Shown piece by piece: positions 38,634-47,468 of a stretch of 64,000 bases of DNA; the stretch's first letter is position 1, and each line of letters begins with the position of its first letter. The notes below the pieces were generated by a model, which had not been told where the DNA came from, searched no databases, and was given only the letters and a program-made list of their open reading frames with translations. The DNA comes from Comamonas sp. (lineage in GTDB: Bacteria > Pseudomonadota > Gammaproteobacteria > Burkholderiales > Burkholderiaceae_C), in assembly GCA_015478895.1 (NCBI GenBank), contig JADMKK010000033.1, positions 25,803-89,802 of the forward strand, written 5' to 3'. The translations under genes were made by a program, and so were the position numbers.

Positions 38634-39743
38634 TTAGACCAAGCACTGATCCAGACCTTGCCGCAAGATATCTTGCGGCAGATCAATACCGATGAAAACC
38701 ATCTTGCTCTGGCGTTTTTCGTCTGCGGCCCAGTCGGGGCCCAGGTCGCTGCCCATGAGCTGGTGCACGCCCTGGAAAATCACCTTGCGCTGGGTGCCCT
38801 GCATGTGCAAGACGCCTTTGTAGCGCAGCATCTTAGGGCCATAGATATTGACGATGGCACCCAAAAAGTCTTCCAACTTGGCCGGATCAAACGCTTTGTC
38901 CGCGCGGTAGACAAAGCTTTTCACGTCGTCATCATGGTGGTGATGTTGCGGGTGCTTGCAGTGTTCACCGTGCTCATGGTCGTGCGCGTGACCACAGTCA
39001 GGGCCGTGCTCGTGGTGGGCGTGGTCATCGTGCCCATGGTCGCAATGGCTGTGGTCGCCATGATCGTGACCGTGCGCGTGGTCGTCTTCCTTGAGGAAGT
39101 CGGGGTCAATATCGAGCTTGGCGTTCAGGTTAAAGCCGCGCAGGTCGAACACTTCGCTCAGCGGCACATCCCCAAAATGCGCAGCCTTGATGGGCGCACG
39201 CGGATTCATGTGCTTGAGGCGGTGGATCAAGGCTTCCTTTTCGCTTTCGCTGACCAGATCGGTCTTGGACAGGAAAATCTGGTCGGCAAAGCCCACCTGG
39301 CGGCGCGCTTCCTGGCGGTCGTCGAGTTGCTGGTTGGCATGCTTGGCATCGACCAGGGTCAGGATGGAGTCGATGAGGTAGGTCTCGGCAATCTCATCGT
39401 CCATGAAGAAGGTTTGCGCCACGGGGCCGGGGTCGGCCAGACCGGTGGTTTCGATCACGATGCGGTCAAACTCCACCAAGCCTTTGCGGCGCTTGGCGGC
39501 CAGCAGTTGCAGTGCTTCGCGCAAGTCTTCGCGGATGGTGCAGCAGATGCAGCCGTTGCTCATCTGCAAGATTTGCTCGGTCGATTCGGTGCGCAGAATG
39601 TCGCTGTCGATGTTTTCTTCGCCGAATTCGTTTTCGATCACAGCGATCTTCATGCCGTGCGACTCGCTGAGCACACGCTTGAGCAGCGTGGTCTTACCCG
39701 AGCCTAGAAAGCCGGTGAGGATGCTGACGGGGATGAGTGCCAT
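38634..39743 (-). CDS. COG0523-family GTP-binding metal chaperone
   Basis: This is a G3E GTPase of the CobW/YjiA/ZigA group, thought to deliver zinc or related metals. The 369-residue product has Walker A GFLGSGKTTLL near residue 10, the metal motif GCICC (CxCC) near 65, ETTGLADPGP, and SKTDL (the NKxD-like base motif). A striking His/Asp/Gly-rich stretch of about 55 residues lies around 230-285, and the CobW C-terminal domain ends with LRYKGVLHMQGTQRKVIFQGVH. The ATG at 39743 was chosen because it starts the P-loop domain correctly. It lies upstream of dksA on the same strand. Confidence 0.92.
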   Translation of the reverse strand: MALIPVSILTGFLGSGKTTLLKRVLSESHGMKIAVIENEFGEENIDSDILRTESTEQILQMSNGCICCTIREDLREALQLLAAKRRKGLVEFDRIVIETTGLADPGPVAQTFFMDDEIAETYLIDSILTLVDAKHANQQLDDRQEARRQVGFADQIFLSKTDLVSESEKEALIHRLKHMNPRAPIKAAHFGDVPLSEVFDLRGFNLNAKLDIDPDFLKEDDHAHGHDHGDHSHCDHGHDDHAHHEHGPDCGHAHDHEHGEHCKHPQHHHHDDDVKSFVYRADKAFDPAKLEDFLGAIVNIYGPKMLRYKGVLHMQGTQRKVIFQGVHQLMGSDLGPDWAADEKRQSKMVFIGIDLPQDILRQGLDQCLV

Positions 39744-39902
39744 GGAATTACCACCTTGTCGCAATGCGCACACTGCCTGCGAGCGGCATGCGCCAGAGAA
39801 TCAAAAACAAAGGCACACAGCACGATGGCTGTGCACCGGAGGCCGAAAGTGTAGCCATGCTGCGATGCACTTGGCGGCATCAGGGCTGCGCGCATTGTGC
39901 AT

Positions 39903-39950
39903 AATTTTGGCCTCTAGCCCTTATGTGATAAGGGGAAGGCGCTATAAAAA
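39903..39950. repeat. Short palindromic intergenic repeat
   Basis: TTTTGGCCTCTAGCCCTT, seven bases, AAGGGGAAGGCGCTATAAAAA: an AAGGG/CCCTT hairpin core with the family flanks. It lies between the EAL/GGDEF gene and the metal chaperone. Confidence 0.7.
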
Positions 39951-39995
39951 TTAGTATTTCATGAATATTTTGCCTCTGCTGCAGGGGCATCCGCC

Positions 39996-42398
39996 TCAAG
40001 CCTGGACGCGGTTTTCTAGCAAGCTGGCCATGGAGGCGAGGTTCAAATCCCCCACCAGCACCCCTTCAAACTGTTGGGTTTTGCTGTAAATGGGCACGGC
40101 AATGGTCAGGCAAAAGTCTTCACTGGCACTGGACAGATAAATGGGTGACACAAAAGGCTGACCACTGTCGTGCACATGGGCAAAGTACGACTGGGCACTG
40201 CGATTGGCCCCGGCGCCACCACCGCGGATGCGGCCATACATGGTGGGGTTGATCCAGTTGGCATGGCGCTGCGTGCCTTGGGCATCCAGCTCAAACAGCA
40301 CTTCAAAGAAAGGGTAGGCCTTGAATACGTGGTCCAGGGCACGGGCATCGCGCCCGCGTGGCTCTTGCAGCAGGCGCTGCAAGATGTGGAGCACTTGCTC
40401 CTCCCAGCCCGTCATGCTGGCCGGTGTCGCTTCCGGGCGAATAACTTGTGGCTCCAGCGCCTCGACCACCACCACATTGCCGCCGGCGCTCTTGCCCACT
40501 TTCTTGAGTTTGGCGGCACGCGCCGAGGCATCGACGCAATCCACCGGTGTGCCCGTGCTGCCATTGATGCACGAGACCGACATGCTGGCCACCGGGTGCG
40601 ACTCGCCGTCTTCCGTCACAAAGTAGCCGCGCTGCAGATCTTCGGTGTCATACAAGTGCCGCGCCAAAGTATGGAACTGCTGCATGGCGCGCAGCAACTG
40701 CACCACGAGCAAAGGGTCGGGCTGGTCGAACAGCACAATGAAATCATCGCCGCCAATGTGGCCGAGCATGCAGTCCGTGCTCATGGCAAACACATGGCGC
40801 AGAATTTCTGCCAGCGTGCGGATCATGGCGTCACCGCGCACAAAACCGTAGCGGTCATTAAAGGCTTTGAAATGATCGAGGTCGATGTAGACCAGCTCCA
40901 GCGTGCCGTGCTTGCGCGCAATGCGCATCTCAATGGCCTGCCGCAGAGTGGGCCCGGTCGGCAATTGCGACAGCGGATGCAGGCTGGCCCCGTGCTCCTG
41001 GCGCGCCAGCAGATGGGAGACCAGCATCATGGGCTCCAGCGTGCCGATGTAGCAGCCGCGCTCATCCACCACCGCCCAGGGCGAGGCGTTGGCCCGCTCC
41101 AGATACAGGCTGCGTGCCAAGGCCGTCAGCCCCATGGTGTGCGGCAGCATGCGCTGCAGTGGCTCACAACCTTGGGCCACAGTGCGCACGTTGCGCGACA
41201 GAGCTTTGCCCCGGTGCAGCACGCCCACGGGCCGGCCTCCATCGGTGAGCATACACCACGGTAAATCGGGAGACTCTCGAAAGGCCTGCCGCACCATCGT
41301 CAACGGGGTCTGAATATCAAACGCGGGCGGCTGCTCGATCACGTCGTTGATGCAAAAATGGTCCACCCGTTCGACGCGCAAGGCCTTGTCTGAAGGTAGC
41401 ACCCCCAGCTTGCCCTCCAGTGGTGCGTAGGCTGGCTTGGCCAATAAAAAGCCTTGCACCAAACTGATGCCCAGCGTGCGGCAAAAAGCCACGTCCTCGG
41501 CGCGCTCCAGGCCCTCGGCAATCACGGTCGAGCCCAGGCGCTCGGCCATGGAGACCAGCGCCTCCAGCAGTACCGAGCGCACCCGGCTGCCGCGTGCCTG
41601 GTGCACCAGGCCGCGATCGACCTTGATGAAGTCCGAACGCACCATGGCCAGCACAGACAGGCAGTTAAAGCCCGCGCCCATGTCATCCAGCGCAATGCGC
41701 AGCCCCTGGGCGCGCAGCTCATCGCAGCGCTGGGCCAGGCCGGCCGGGTCCACCTGCTCGCTCTCCACCACTTCAATCACCACCTCCTGGTGGGCAATTT
41801 CGTAGTCGCTGAGCCACTGCATGAATTGCCGTGGCCACCGGGGCTGCATCAGCGTGGAGGGCAGCACATTCAAAAACAGCGGCACGCCAGCCGCCAGGTC
41901 CAGCGCTTTGCGCTGCAAGGCTTTTCGCTGCAGCGCCAAATCCAGTGCGTCCAGACGCCCCAAGTGCCCCGCCAGTTTGAACGTTTCATAGCCTGTGAGC
42001 AGATCACCTTCCGGGGTGCGCAGGCGGCACAGCGCTTCTTGCGCATAAATGCGCCCGCCGTCCGACAGGTCAACGATGGGCTGAAAGTGCACCTCCACGT
42101 ACTTATCCATCTGCAACTGCAGCCACGGATAGCGCAAGCGCGTGAGCAGCACCATGAAGGGGACGGCCGCATCCAGCATCCACGCCGCAGAAATGGGTTC
42201 GCGCGCATCTTGCACCGCCACCAACGTCGCGGCCAGTACCTGGGCATCGGTCTCGGCTTCAAGCTGCGCCATGAGCCGATACAGCGCATCACGCTGGGCA
42301 AGTTTGAACACCCACACGTTGCGACCCTTGCGCATGCCGTGCAAACGCGCCCAGATGGCAGGAATGTGTTGGCCTTCGTATTTGACAAGCAGTTCCAT
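39996..42398 (-). CDS. EAL-GGDEF cyclic-di-GMP signalling protein with CBS-like and C-terminal sensory regions
   Basis: This 800-residue cytoplasmic protein is predicted to control cyclic-di-GMP. In order it has a short N-terminal region, an EAL phosphodiesterase domain (about 100-350) with QEALCR, EVVESE, DDMGAGF, KVDRGLV and AEGLE, a CBS-like pair (about 370-490), a GGDEF domain (about 510-660) and a C-terminal PDC/Cache-like region near 690-800. The EAL residues look intact. The GGDEF signature reads GGDDF, which leaves cyclase activity uncertain. The ATG at 42398 gives MELLVKYEGQH. No membrane segment is evident, so the C-terminal sensor would be cytoplasmic. Confidence 0.88.
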   Translation of the reverse strand: MELLVKYEGQHIPAIWARLHGMRKGRNVWVFKLAQRDALYRLMAQLEAETDAQVLAATLVAVQDAREPISAAWMLDAAVPFMVLLTRLRYPWLQLQMDKYVEVHFQPIVDLSDGGRIYAQEALCRLRTPEGDLLTGYETFKLAGHLGRLDALDLALQRKALQRKALDLAAGVPLFLNVLPSTLMQPRWPRQFMQWLSDYEIAHQEVVIEVVESEQVDPAGLAQRCDELRAQGLRIALDDMGAGFNCLSVLAMVRSDFIKVDRGLVHQARGSRVRSVLLEALVSMAERLGSTVIAEGLERAEDVAFCRTLGISLVQGFLLAKPAYAPLEGKLGVLPSDKALRVERVDHFCINDVIEQPPAFDIQTPLTMVRQAFRESPDLPWCMLTDGGRPVGVLHRGKALSRNVRTVAQGCEPLQRMLPHTMGLTALARSLYLERANASPWAVVDERGCYIGTLEPMMLVSHLLARQEHGASLHPLSQLPTGPTLRQAIEMRIARKHGTLELVYIDLDHFKAFNDRYGFVRGDAMIRTLAEILRHVFAMSTDCMLGHIGGDDFIVLFDQPDPLLVVQLLRAMQQFHTLARHLYDTEDLQRGYFVTEDGESHPVASMSVSCINGSTGTPVDCVDASARAAKLKKVGKSAGGNVVVVEALEPQVIRPEATPASMTGWEEQVLHILQRLLQEPRGRDARALDHVFKAYPFFEVLFELDAQGTQRHANWINPTMYGRIRGGGAGANRSAQSYFAHVHDSGQPFVSPIYLSSASEDFCLTIAVPIYSKTQQFEGVLVGDLNLASMASLLENRVQA

Positions 42399-42461
42399 GG
42401 CACGTCGTCTATGTTTTGCAATCCACAGAGACAAGCAATAAATGCACCTGCTGCCAGTCAT

Positions 42462-42560
42462 CAAAAACAGAAGCTACTTGCCCCTGTCTACACTTACTTT
42501 CAGCCTGTAAACATACTGAAAGCGAGCAAATACAAGGGCCAACTGCTCACATTTGCAATG
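42462..42560. repeat. Long-form palindromic intergenic repeat
   Basis: Outer arms AAGCTACTTGCCCCTGT and ACAAGGGCCAACTGCT are imperfectly complementary. An inner perfect pair CTTTCAG / CTGAAAG lies at 42497-42503 and 42516-42522. It is between the EAL/GGDEF gene and xerC. Confidence 0.6.
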
Positions 42561-42568
42561 AACCTTAT

Positions 42569-43513
42569 TCAAGGCTTCTTGCGGGCCCGGGGGTGTGCCA
42601 GCTCATACGCCTGCGCCAGATGTTGAAAATCCAGCCGCGTATAAATCTGCGTGGTGGTGATGTTGGCGTGCCCCAGCAGCTCTTGCACGGCACGCAGGTC
42701 ACCGCTGGACTGCAGCACATGGCTGGCAAACGAGTGGCGCATGACATGCGGGTGTACCGCAGTCGCCAGGCCCGCCTGCGCACCCCGCAGGCGCAAGCGC
42801 TGCCAGACCACCTGCGGCGTAATACGACCGCCGCGCGCGCCCACAAATAAGGCTGGCTCTGCCCAGTGCGCCGCAAAGCGGCTGCCGCGCAGCGCCAGCC
42901 AGCGCTGCAGCGCCACCAACGCTGGCTGGCCAACCGGCACCGCCCGCCGTTTGCCCCCCTTGCCCGTGACATGCACCAACGCGGCCTGCATATCCAGCCA
43001 GCCAAGGCCGGAGCCGGGCTGCACATCCAGACCCGCCAGCTCGCTCACGCGCAAGCCACTGCTGTAGAGCAATTCGGTCATTGCGGCATCGCGCGCTTCA
43101 TCCCAAGGGTCGGCTTCTGGATTGACAAAGGCGGCCAGCTGCACCGCCTCATCCACGCCCAGCGCTTTGGGCAAAGGCTTGGGCGTTTTGGGTGCGCGAA
43201 TGCCTTCGACCGGGTTGCGCTGCACCCAGCCTTGCCAGGCGGCCCATTTAAAAAAACCTCGCCAGCACGACAACCACAGCGCAATGCTGCGGCCATGGCG
43301 CCCCTTGGCGTGCAGGGCACCGACAAAACGTCGAATGTGGGGCGGTTGCAGCTCCAGCAAAGGCTGGCCCGCCTGGGCCGCCATGGCCTGCAATTGCTGC
43401 AGGCCCTCGGTGTAGAGCGCCACCGTGCGCGCTGCCAGCCGCCGCTCACTGCCCACATGCTGCAAATACGCTTGCACCTGCGGCGCAAGCGCCAGGGCAA
43501 TGGCTTGTGGCAT
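42569..43513 (-). CDS. xerC: Tyrosine recombinase XerC
   Basis: XerC resolves chromosome dimers at dif with XerD. The 314-residue protein has the N-terminal SAM-like core-binding domain (to about 110) and the catalytic domain with TELLYSSGLRVSELAGLD (first Arg), VTGKGGKRRAVPVG (Lys), HPHVMRHSFASHVLQSSGDLRAVQELLGHANITTTQIYTRLD (HxxR, His/Trp and the nucleophilic Tyr). The ATG at 43513 was chosen; upstream in-frame sequence overlaps the next gene and reads as noise. It follows a DUF484 gene by 7 bases, and this dapF-DUF484-xerC order is the classical one. Confidence 0.95.
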   Translation of the reverse strand: MPQAIALALAPQVQAYLQHVGSERRLAARTVALYTEGLQQLQAMAAQAGQPLLELQPPHIRRFVGALHAKGRHGRSIALWLSCWRGFFKWAAWQGWVQRNPVEGIRAPKTPKPLPKALGVDEAVQLAAFVNPEADPWDEARDAAMTELLYSSGLRVSELAGLDVQPGSGLGWLDMQAALVHVTGKGGKRRAVPVGQPALVALQRWLALRGSRFAAHWAEPALFVGARGGRITPQVVWQRLRLRGAQAGLATAVHPHVMRHSFASHVLQSSGDLRAVQELLGHANITTTQIYTRLDFQHLAQAYELAHPRARKKP

Positions 43514-43520
43514 GCAGCGA

Positions 43521-44228
43521 TTAATTGCCCGAAACCGGCATGACGCGCAAGCGGCCCAAGGCGGCGCTGGCTTGCTCGGCAATGCGCGACAAGAACTCGG
43601 TGCCCATGGTGGCGTCAAAGCGCAGTGGATCGGTCGAACCCAGCACCAGCAGACCAAATGCGGGGCTCTGGCTGTCGTTAGGCCCCTGGCGCAGCGTCAT
43701 CAGCGCCATGGACTGCACGGCCTCGGGATCAGGCAGCCACGCCGTAGGCTCAAAACCCAGATTGGGCCCACAAAACGGCATGGTCAGCGAGGTGGCAAAC
43801 GCCTTGGCGTCTTCGCTCACGCCCATGGTGAACAGCGCACCGTTGTAGGGGCCGGCAACATCCCACACACGGATGCCCACCTGGGGCACATCAAATTCTT
43901 TCTGAATGCCCTCTGCAATTGCACGCGGCAACTGGCGCACGTCTTGCACCCCGGCCAAAGCGCAGCTCCAGCGGTGAATTTTTTGGGCAATTGCGGCGTT
44001 TTCACTGCTGTGGCGCACCATATCCATGATGCGGCCTTCCAGGCCCTTGATCTTGTCGCGCAGCATTTCCGCTTGGCGCTCTTGCAGGCTGACGGCACGT
44101 TGTCCGTGACCGCTGCTGAGCTGCACGGCATGGAGCATTTCTGCATGGCGCTCAAAAAATTCAGGGTGCTCAAGCAGATAGTCGGCAATGCTGGCTTCGT
44201 TCATGGCGGGCGTTTCGATGCTGTTCAT
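43521..44228 (-). CDS. DUF484-family protein
   Basis: The 235-residue protein belongs to the DUF484 family (GAF-like fold) found between dapF and xerC in many proteobacteria. It has the hallmark start [51 protein letters not shown], a short coiled coil, then the GAF-like region with [27 protein letters not shown]. The function is unknown; the family's fixed genomic position is the main clue. The ATG overlaps the dapF stop by 4 bases. Confidence 0.9.
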   Translation of the reverse strand: MNSIETPAMNEASIADYLLEHPEFFERHAEMLHAVQLSSGHGQRAVSLQERQAEMLRDKIKGLEGRIMDMVRHSSENAAIAQKIHRWSCALAGVQDVRQLPRAIAEGIQKEFDVPQVGIRVWDVAGPYNGALFTMGVSEDAKAFATSLTMPFCGPNLGFEPTAWLPDPEAVQSMALMTLRQGPNDSQSPAFGLLVLGSTDPLRFDATMGTEFLSRIAEQASAALGRLRVMPVSGN

Positions 44229-45109
44229 AGTTCGTCAGGAATCTCTATCTGGCCTTCAAATACCGTGGTCGCGGGGCCTGTCATCATGACGGCATCGCTG
44301 ACACCACCGGCCCATTCAATGGTCAACAGACCACCGCGCGTATGTACATCCACGCGGTGATCCAGCGCACCCAAGAGGATACCGGCAACCACGGCCGCAC
44401 AAGCGCCTGTTCCACAAGCCAAAGTTTCCCCGGCACCACGTTCAAACACGCGCAGCTTGATCGCATTGCGTGAGAGCACCTGCATAAAACCGGCGTTCAC
44501 ACGCTGCGGAAAACGCGCGTGCAACTCCACTTGCGGCCCCACCACGGCCACGGGCGCGGTCTCTACATCGTCCACCCGTTGCACGGCATGCGGGTTGCCC
44601 ATGGAGATGGCCACAATGTTGACCAATGCTGATGCCCCTGGTGCTGGCGCCTGCAATTCCAACGACCACACCAGCGCCTGGCCCTGGCGCTGCTCTGGCA
44701 GGCCGCTGGCGTCAAACGGCACGCGGGCCGGCTCCAGCACGGGAGCGCCCATGTTGACCGTGACACGGCCATCTGCCTCTAACTTGGGCGCAATCACTCC
44801 GGCCTGGGTGTGGACGCGAATTTCGGTTTTGGGCGTCAAGCCCTTGTCATGCACATAACGCGCAAAACAACGCGCTCCATTGCCGCACTGCTCCACTTCG
44901 CCGCCATCGGCGTTGTGGATCACATACTCAAAATCCACGCCCTCTGCGGGCGCAGGGCGCACGGTCAAGATCTGGTCAGCACCCACGCCAAAGTGGCGAT
45001 CCGCCAAATATCGATAGTGCGCTGCTGTCAGGCCTAAACGGCCCTGGGTTTCGTCAAGCACGACAAAGTCGTTGCCCGCGCCCTGCATTTTGGTAAAGCG
45101 AATGTGCAT
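44225..45109 (-). CDS. dapF: Diaminopimelate epimerase
   Basis: DapF converts LL- to meso-diaminopimelate, used in lysine synthesis and in peptidoglycan by MurE. The 294-residue product has [16 protein letters not shown] at the start, the first catalytic cysteine in [11 protein letters not shown], and the second in [13 protein letters not shown]. The ATG at 45109 gives the standard start; an in-frame ATG at 45124 adds five residues. It begins the dapF-DUF484-xerC unit and may be transcribed with the isomerase gene upstream. Confidence 0.97.
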   Translation of the reverse strand: MHIRFTKMQGAGNDFVVLDETQGRLGLTAAHYRYLADRHFGVGADQILTVRPAPAEGVDFEYVIHNADGGEVEQCGNGARCFARYVHDKGLTPKTEIRVHTQAGVIAPKLEADGRVTVNMGAPVLEPARVPFDASGLPEQRQGQALVWSLELQAPAPGASALVNIVAISMGNPHAVQRVDDVETAPVAVVGPQVELHARFPQRVNAGFMQVLSRNAIKLRVFERGAGETLACGTGACAAVVAGILLGALDHRVDVHTRGGLLTIEWAGGVSDAVMMTGPATTVFEGQIEIPDEL

Positions 45110-45140
45110 AAAGCAGTGCTGCAATGGTCAAAAGAAAAGC

Positions 45141-45773
45141 TCAGGCCTGGGTGGCGCGCAGCTTGTCGAGGGCGCGCTCCACGAAAGGCAGGCGGTCCTG
45201 GCCCCAGAAGCGTTCACCGTTGAGGATAAAGGTGGGCGCACCAAATACACCCATTGCCACCGCTTCTTCGCTGTTGGCGCGGTATTGCGTCTGCACTTCG
45301 GGCGACTGCTCCAGCGCATGCAGTGCGGCACCGTCGTAGCCAGCTTCGTTGGCGATGGCAATGCGCACAGCGGCATCCGAGGTCTTGCGTTCCTCAGCCC
45401 ACAGTGCGCGCAGCAAAGCGTGCGAAAGCGGGAAGGCATCCAGACCTTGCAGTTGGGCGGCAATCACCATCCAGCCGGGAGTTTTGTTCCAGTTCACATC
45501 ATCGGCCACACCCTTGGGATAGTGGGCGGGCTCCAGATTCAGCGACATGCCCAGATGTTCGCTCCAGCGCTGCAGCTCCAGTGCGTGGTAGGTCTTGCGC
45601 GGCTCGGGGCGGGTCTTCAATGGAATGCCGCCCGTTTGCGGCACCACCAGTTGAAAGTCATACGGCTTGAGCACCAGCTTTACACCATGGCGGCGCACGA
45701 TATCTTGCAGTTGCGGGCCACCCAGGTAAGCCCAGGGCGAGGAAAGGCTATAGAAACAGTCAAGTTGGGTCAT
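45141..45773 (-). CDS. 2-hydroxychromene-2-carboxylate isomerase-like DsbA-fold protein
   Basis: The 210-residue product has the kappa-class GST / HCCA isomerase fold: LDCFYSLSSPWAYLGGPQL at the start with the catalytic serine position replacing DsbA's CxxC, and the C-terminal GVFGAPTFILNGERFWGQDRL typical of the family. In naphthalene catabolism such enzymes isomerise 2-hydroxychromene-2-carboxylate using glutathione, but many homologues have no known substrate, and no aromatic degradation genes are nearby. The gene starts only 21 bases from the divergent monooxygenase gene. Confidence 0.87.
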   Translation of the reverse strand: MTQLDCFYSLSSPWAYLGGPQLQDIVRRHGVKLVLKPYDFQLVVPQTGGIPLKTRPEPRKTYHALELQRWSEHLGMSLNLEPAHYPKGVADDVNWNKTPGWMVIAAQLQGLDAFPLSHALLRALWAEERKTSDAAVRIAIANEAGYDGAALHALEQSPEVQTQYRANSEEAVAMGVFGAPTFILNGERFWGQDRLPFVERALDKLRATQA

Positions 45774-45794
45774 GGATAGATTATCTTCCCGACT

Positions 45795-47345
45795 GTGACC
45801 AACGAAATGCATTCCCCATCCGCTGAACGCGCCCTGGCCGCCGTTCCTTTGCAAACTATTTCCAGCCCACGCAACCACGCTGCCCTGCAGGCGCTGGCCC
45901 TGCAAGCGCGCCGTGATCTGGAGCGGCTGAACTATCCAGCGTCCAATTGGGTGCAAGGCCCTGCAAACACCAACACCGACAAGGCTTTGGATGTATTGAT
46001 TGTGGGTGCCGGCATGTGTGGGCAAACCGCCGCTTACGCCTTGCTGCGTGAGGGCGTGCGCCATATCCGCATCATTGATGCTGCAGCGCGCGGTGACGAG
46101 GGCCCGTGGAGCACCTTTGCGCGCATGCTCACATTGCGCAGTCCCAAGCAACTCACAGGGCCCGATCTGGGCGTGCCCAGCCTGACGTTTCGTGCCTGGT
46201 ACGAAGCGCAACATGGCACCGGCGACCTCTCGACTTTCGATGCCGCCACCCCCGGTTGGGCAAGCCTGCACAAGATTGGCCGCGTGGACTGGCGCGACTA
46301 TCTGCTGTGGGTGCGGGACGTTACCGGCATTCCAGTCGAAAACCAGACCCGGCTGGATGACTTGTCCGATGCCGATGCCGACGGCGTGGCCGTGGCACAA
46401 ATCACTGGCCCTCACGGCACCGAAACCTTGCGCGCCCGCAAAGTGATTCTGGCCTTGGGCCGTGACGGCAGCGGCGCACCGCGCTGGCCCGACTTTCCCA
46501 GCCTGTCGATGCAAGACCCGCTGGCGTACGGCCGCGTGTTCCACACGATGGACGCCATAGATTTTGAGGCTTTTCGCGGTAAAACCCTTGCTGTACTTGG
46601 GGCTGGCGCTTCTGCTTTTGATAATGCAGCATGCGCTTTAGAAGCGGGTGCCAGCGTGCAGCAATTTGCCCGCCGCAAAGTGATGCCGCAGATCAACAAG
46701 AGCAAAGCTGCGTCGTTCCCCGGATTTTTGCGTGGCTATTCGCAACTCGACGACCAGCGCAAATGGCGCTTTTACACCTACATTTTTGACGAGCAGGTTC
46801 CGCCACCGTGGGAAACCGTGCGCCGCTGCGATGCGTTTGACACTTTCAGTCTGCGCTTGGGCTGTGGCTGGCGCGATGTGCAGCCGCTGGCAGATGGCGT
46901 GCATGTGACGCTGGCCGACGGCAGCGTGCAGCGCTTTGATGCCGTGATCTTTGGCACAGGCTTTGATGTGGACATGCTGGATCGCCCTGAACTGGCCCGC
47001 TACAGCCGCCACATCGACACGTGGGCCCGCCACGTCACACCAGAACAAGCCGCCAGCCATGGAGAAGCCGGGCGCTTTCCTTATCTGGCCCACCACTTTG
47101 CCCTGCAAAGCCATGATGGGGCACACGCTCAAGCCATGTCCCGCATCCACCTGTTTAACTGGGGGGCAACCATGACCCATGCTGCTTTGGGCAGCGACAT
47201 TCCAGGCTTGGGCATCGGCGCTACGCGTCTGGCGCATGGCATCGTGGCAGATTTGTTTGTCCAAGAAGCCGATGTGCACTGGCAGCGTCTGCTGGATCAC
47301 GAGGAATCGGAACTGCTGGAAACCCGCTGGCACCAGGCGGATTAA
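45795..47345 (+). CDS. FAD-dependent monooxygenase / oxidoreductase
   Basis: The 516-residue product looks like a flavin-containing monooxygenase-type enzyme. The first Rossmann motif VLIVGAGMCGQTAAY lies near residue 67 (FAD) and a second, LAVLGAGASAFDNAA, near 265 (NADPH), with FGTGFD near 390 resembling the ATG/TGFxxD motif. It has no membrane segment. The GTG at 45795 is taken as start; an ATG four codons in (45807) is as good. It is divergent from the isomerase with 21 bases between starts, suggesting a shared promoter zone and perhaps a related role. The substrate cannot be inferred. Confidence 0.85.
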   Translation: MTNEMHSPSAERALAAVPLQTISSPRNHAALQALALQARRDLERLNYPASNWVQGPANTNTDKALDVLIVGAGMCGQTAAYALLREGVRHIRIIDAAARGDEGPWSTFARMLTLRSPKQLTGPDLGVPSLTFRAWYEAQHGTGDLSTFDAATPGWASLHKIGRVDWRDYLLWVRDVTGIPVENQTRLDDLSDADADGVAVAQITGPHGTETLRARKVILALGRDGSGAPRWPDFPSLSMQDPLAYGRVFHTMDAIDFEAFRGKTLAVLGAGASAFDNAACALEAGASVQQFARRKVMPQINKSKAASFPGFLRGYSQLDDQRKWRFYTYIFDEQVPPPWETVRRCDAFDTFSLRLGCGWRDVQPLADGVHVTLADGSVQRFDAVIFGTGFDVDMLDRPELARYSRHIDTWARHVTPEQAASHGEAGRFPYLAHHFALQSHDGAHAQAMSRIHLFNWGATMTHAALGSDIPGLGIGATRLAHGIVADLFVQEADVHWQRLLDHEESELLETRWHQAD

Positions 47346-47353
47346 CTTTTCTT

Positions 47354-47406
47354 TAAAAGAATAGCAACTACCCCTTGCACAACAAGGGCTAGCAGCCAAT
47401 TTTATC
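47354..47406. repeat. Short palindromic intergenic repeat
   Basis: ATAGCAACTACCCCTTGCAC followed by AACAAGGGCTAGCAGCCAAT: a CCCTT...AAGGG hairpin with family flanks, directly after the monooxygenase gene and before its terminator. Confidence 0.7.
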
Positions 47407-47407
47407 T

Positions 47408-47440
47408 AAAAAAAGACCGGTCACTGACCGGTCTTTTTTG
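47408..47440. terminator. Bidirectional intrinsic terminator
   Basis: AAAAAAAGACCGGTCA / TGACCGGTCTTTTTT forms a strong symmetric stem between the convergent monooxygenase and lipoprotein genes. It can serve both strands. Confidence 0.9.
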
Positions 47441-47468
47441 CCTTGAGGCAAGCGCAAGCGTTGAAGGC

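Noticed and set aside
45775..46544. Upstream extension of the DsbA-fold isomerase frame to 467 residues
   Set aside because: The extra 257 residues overlap the divergent monooxygenase gene antisense and have shadow-frame composition. The family start MTQLDCFYSL is at 45773.
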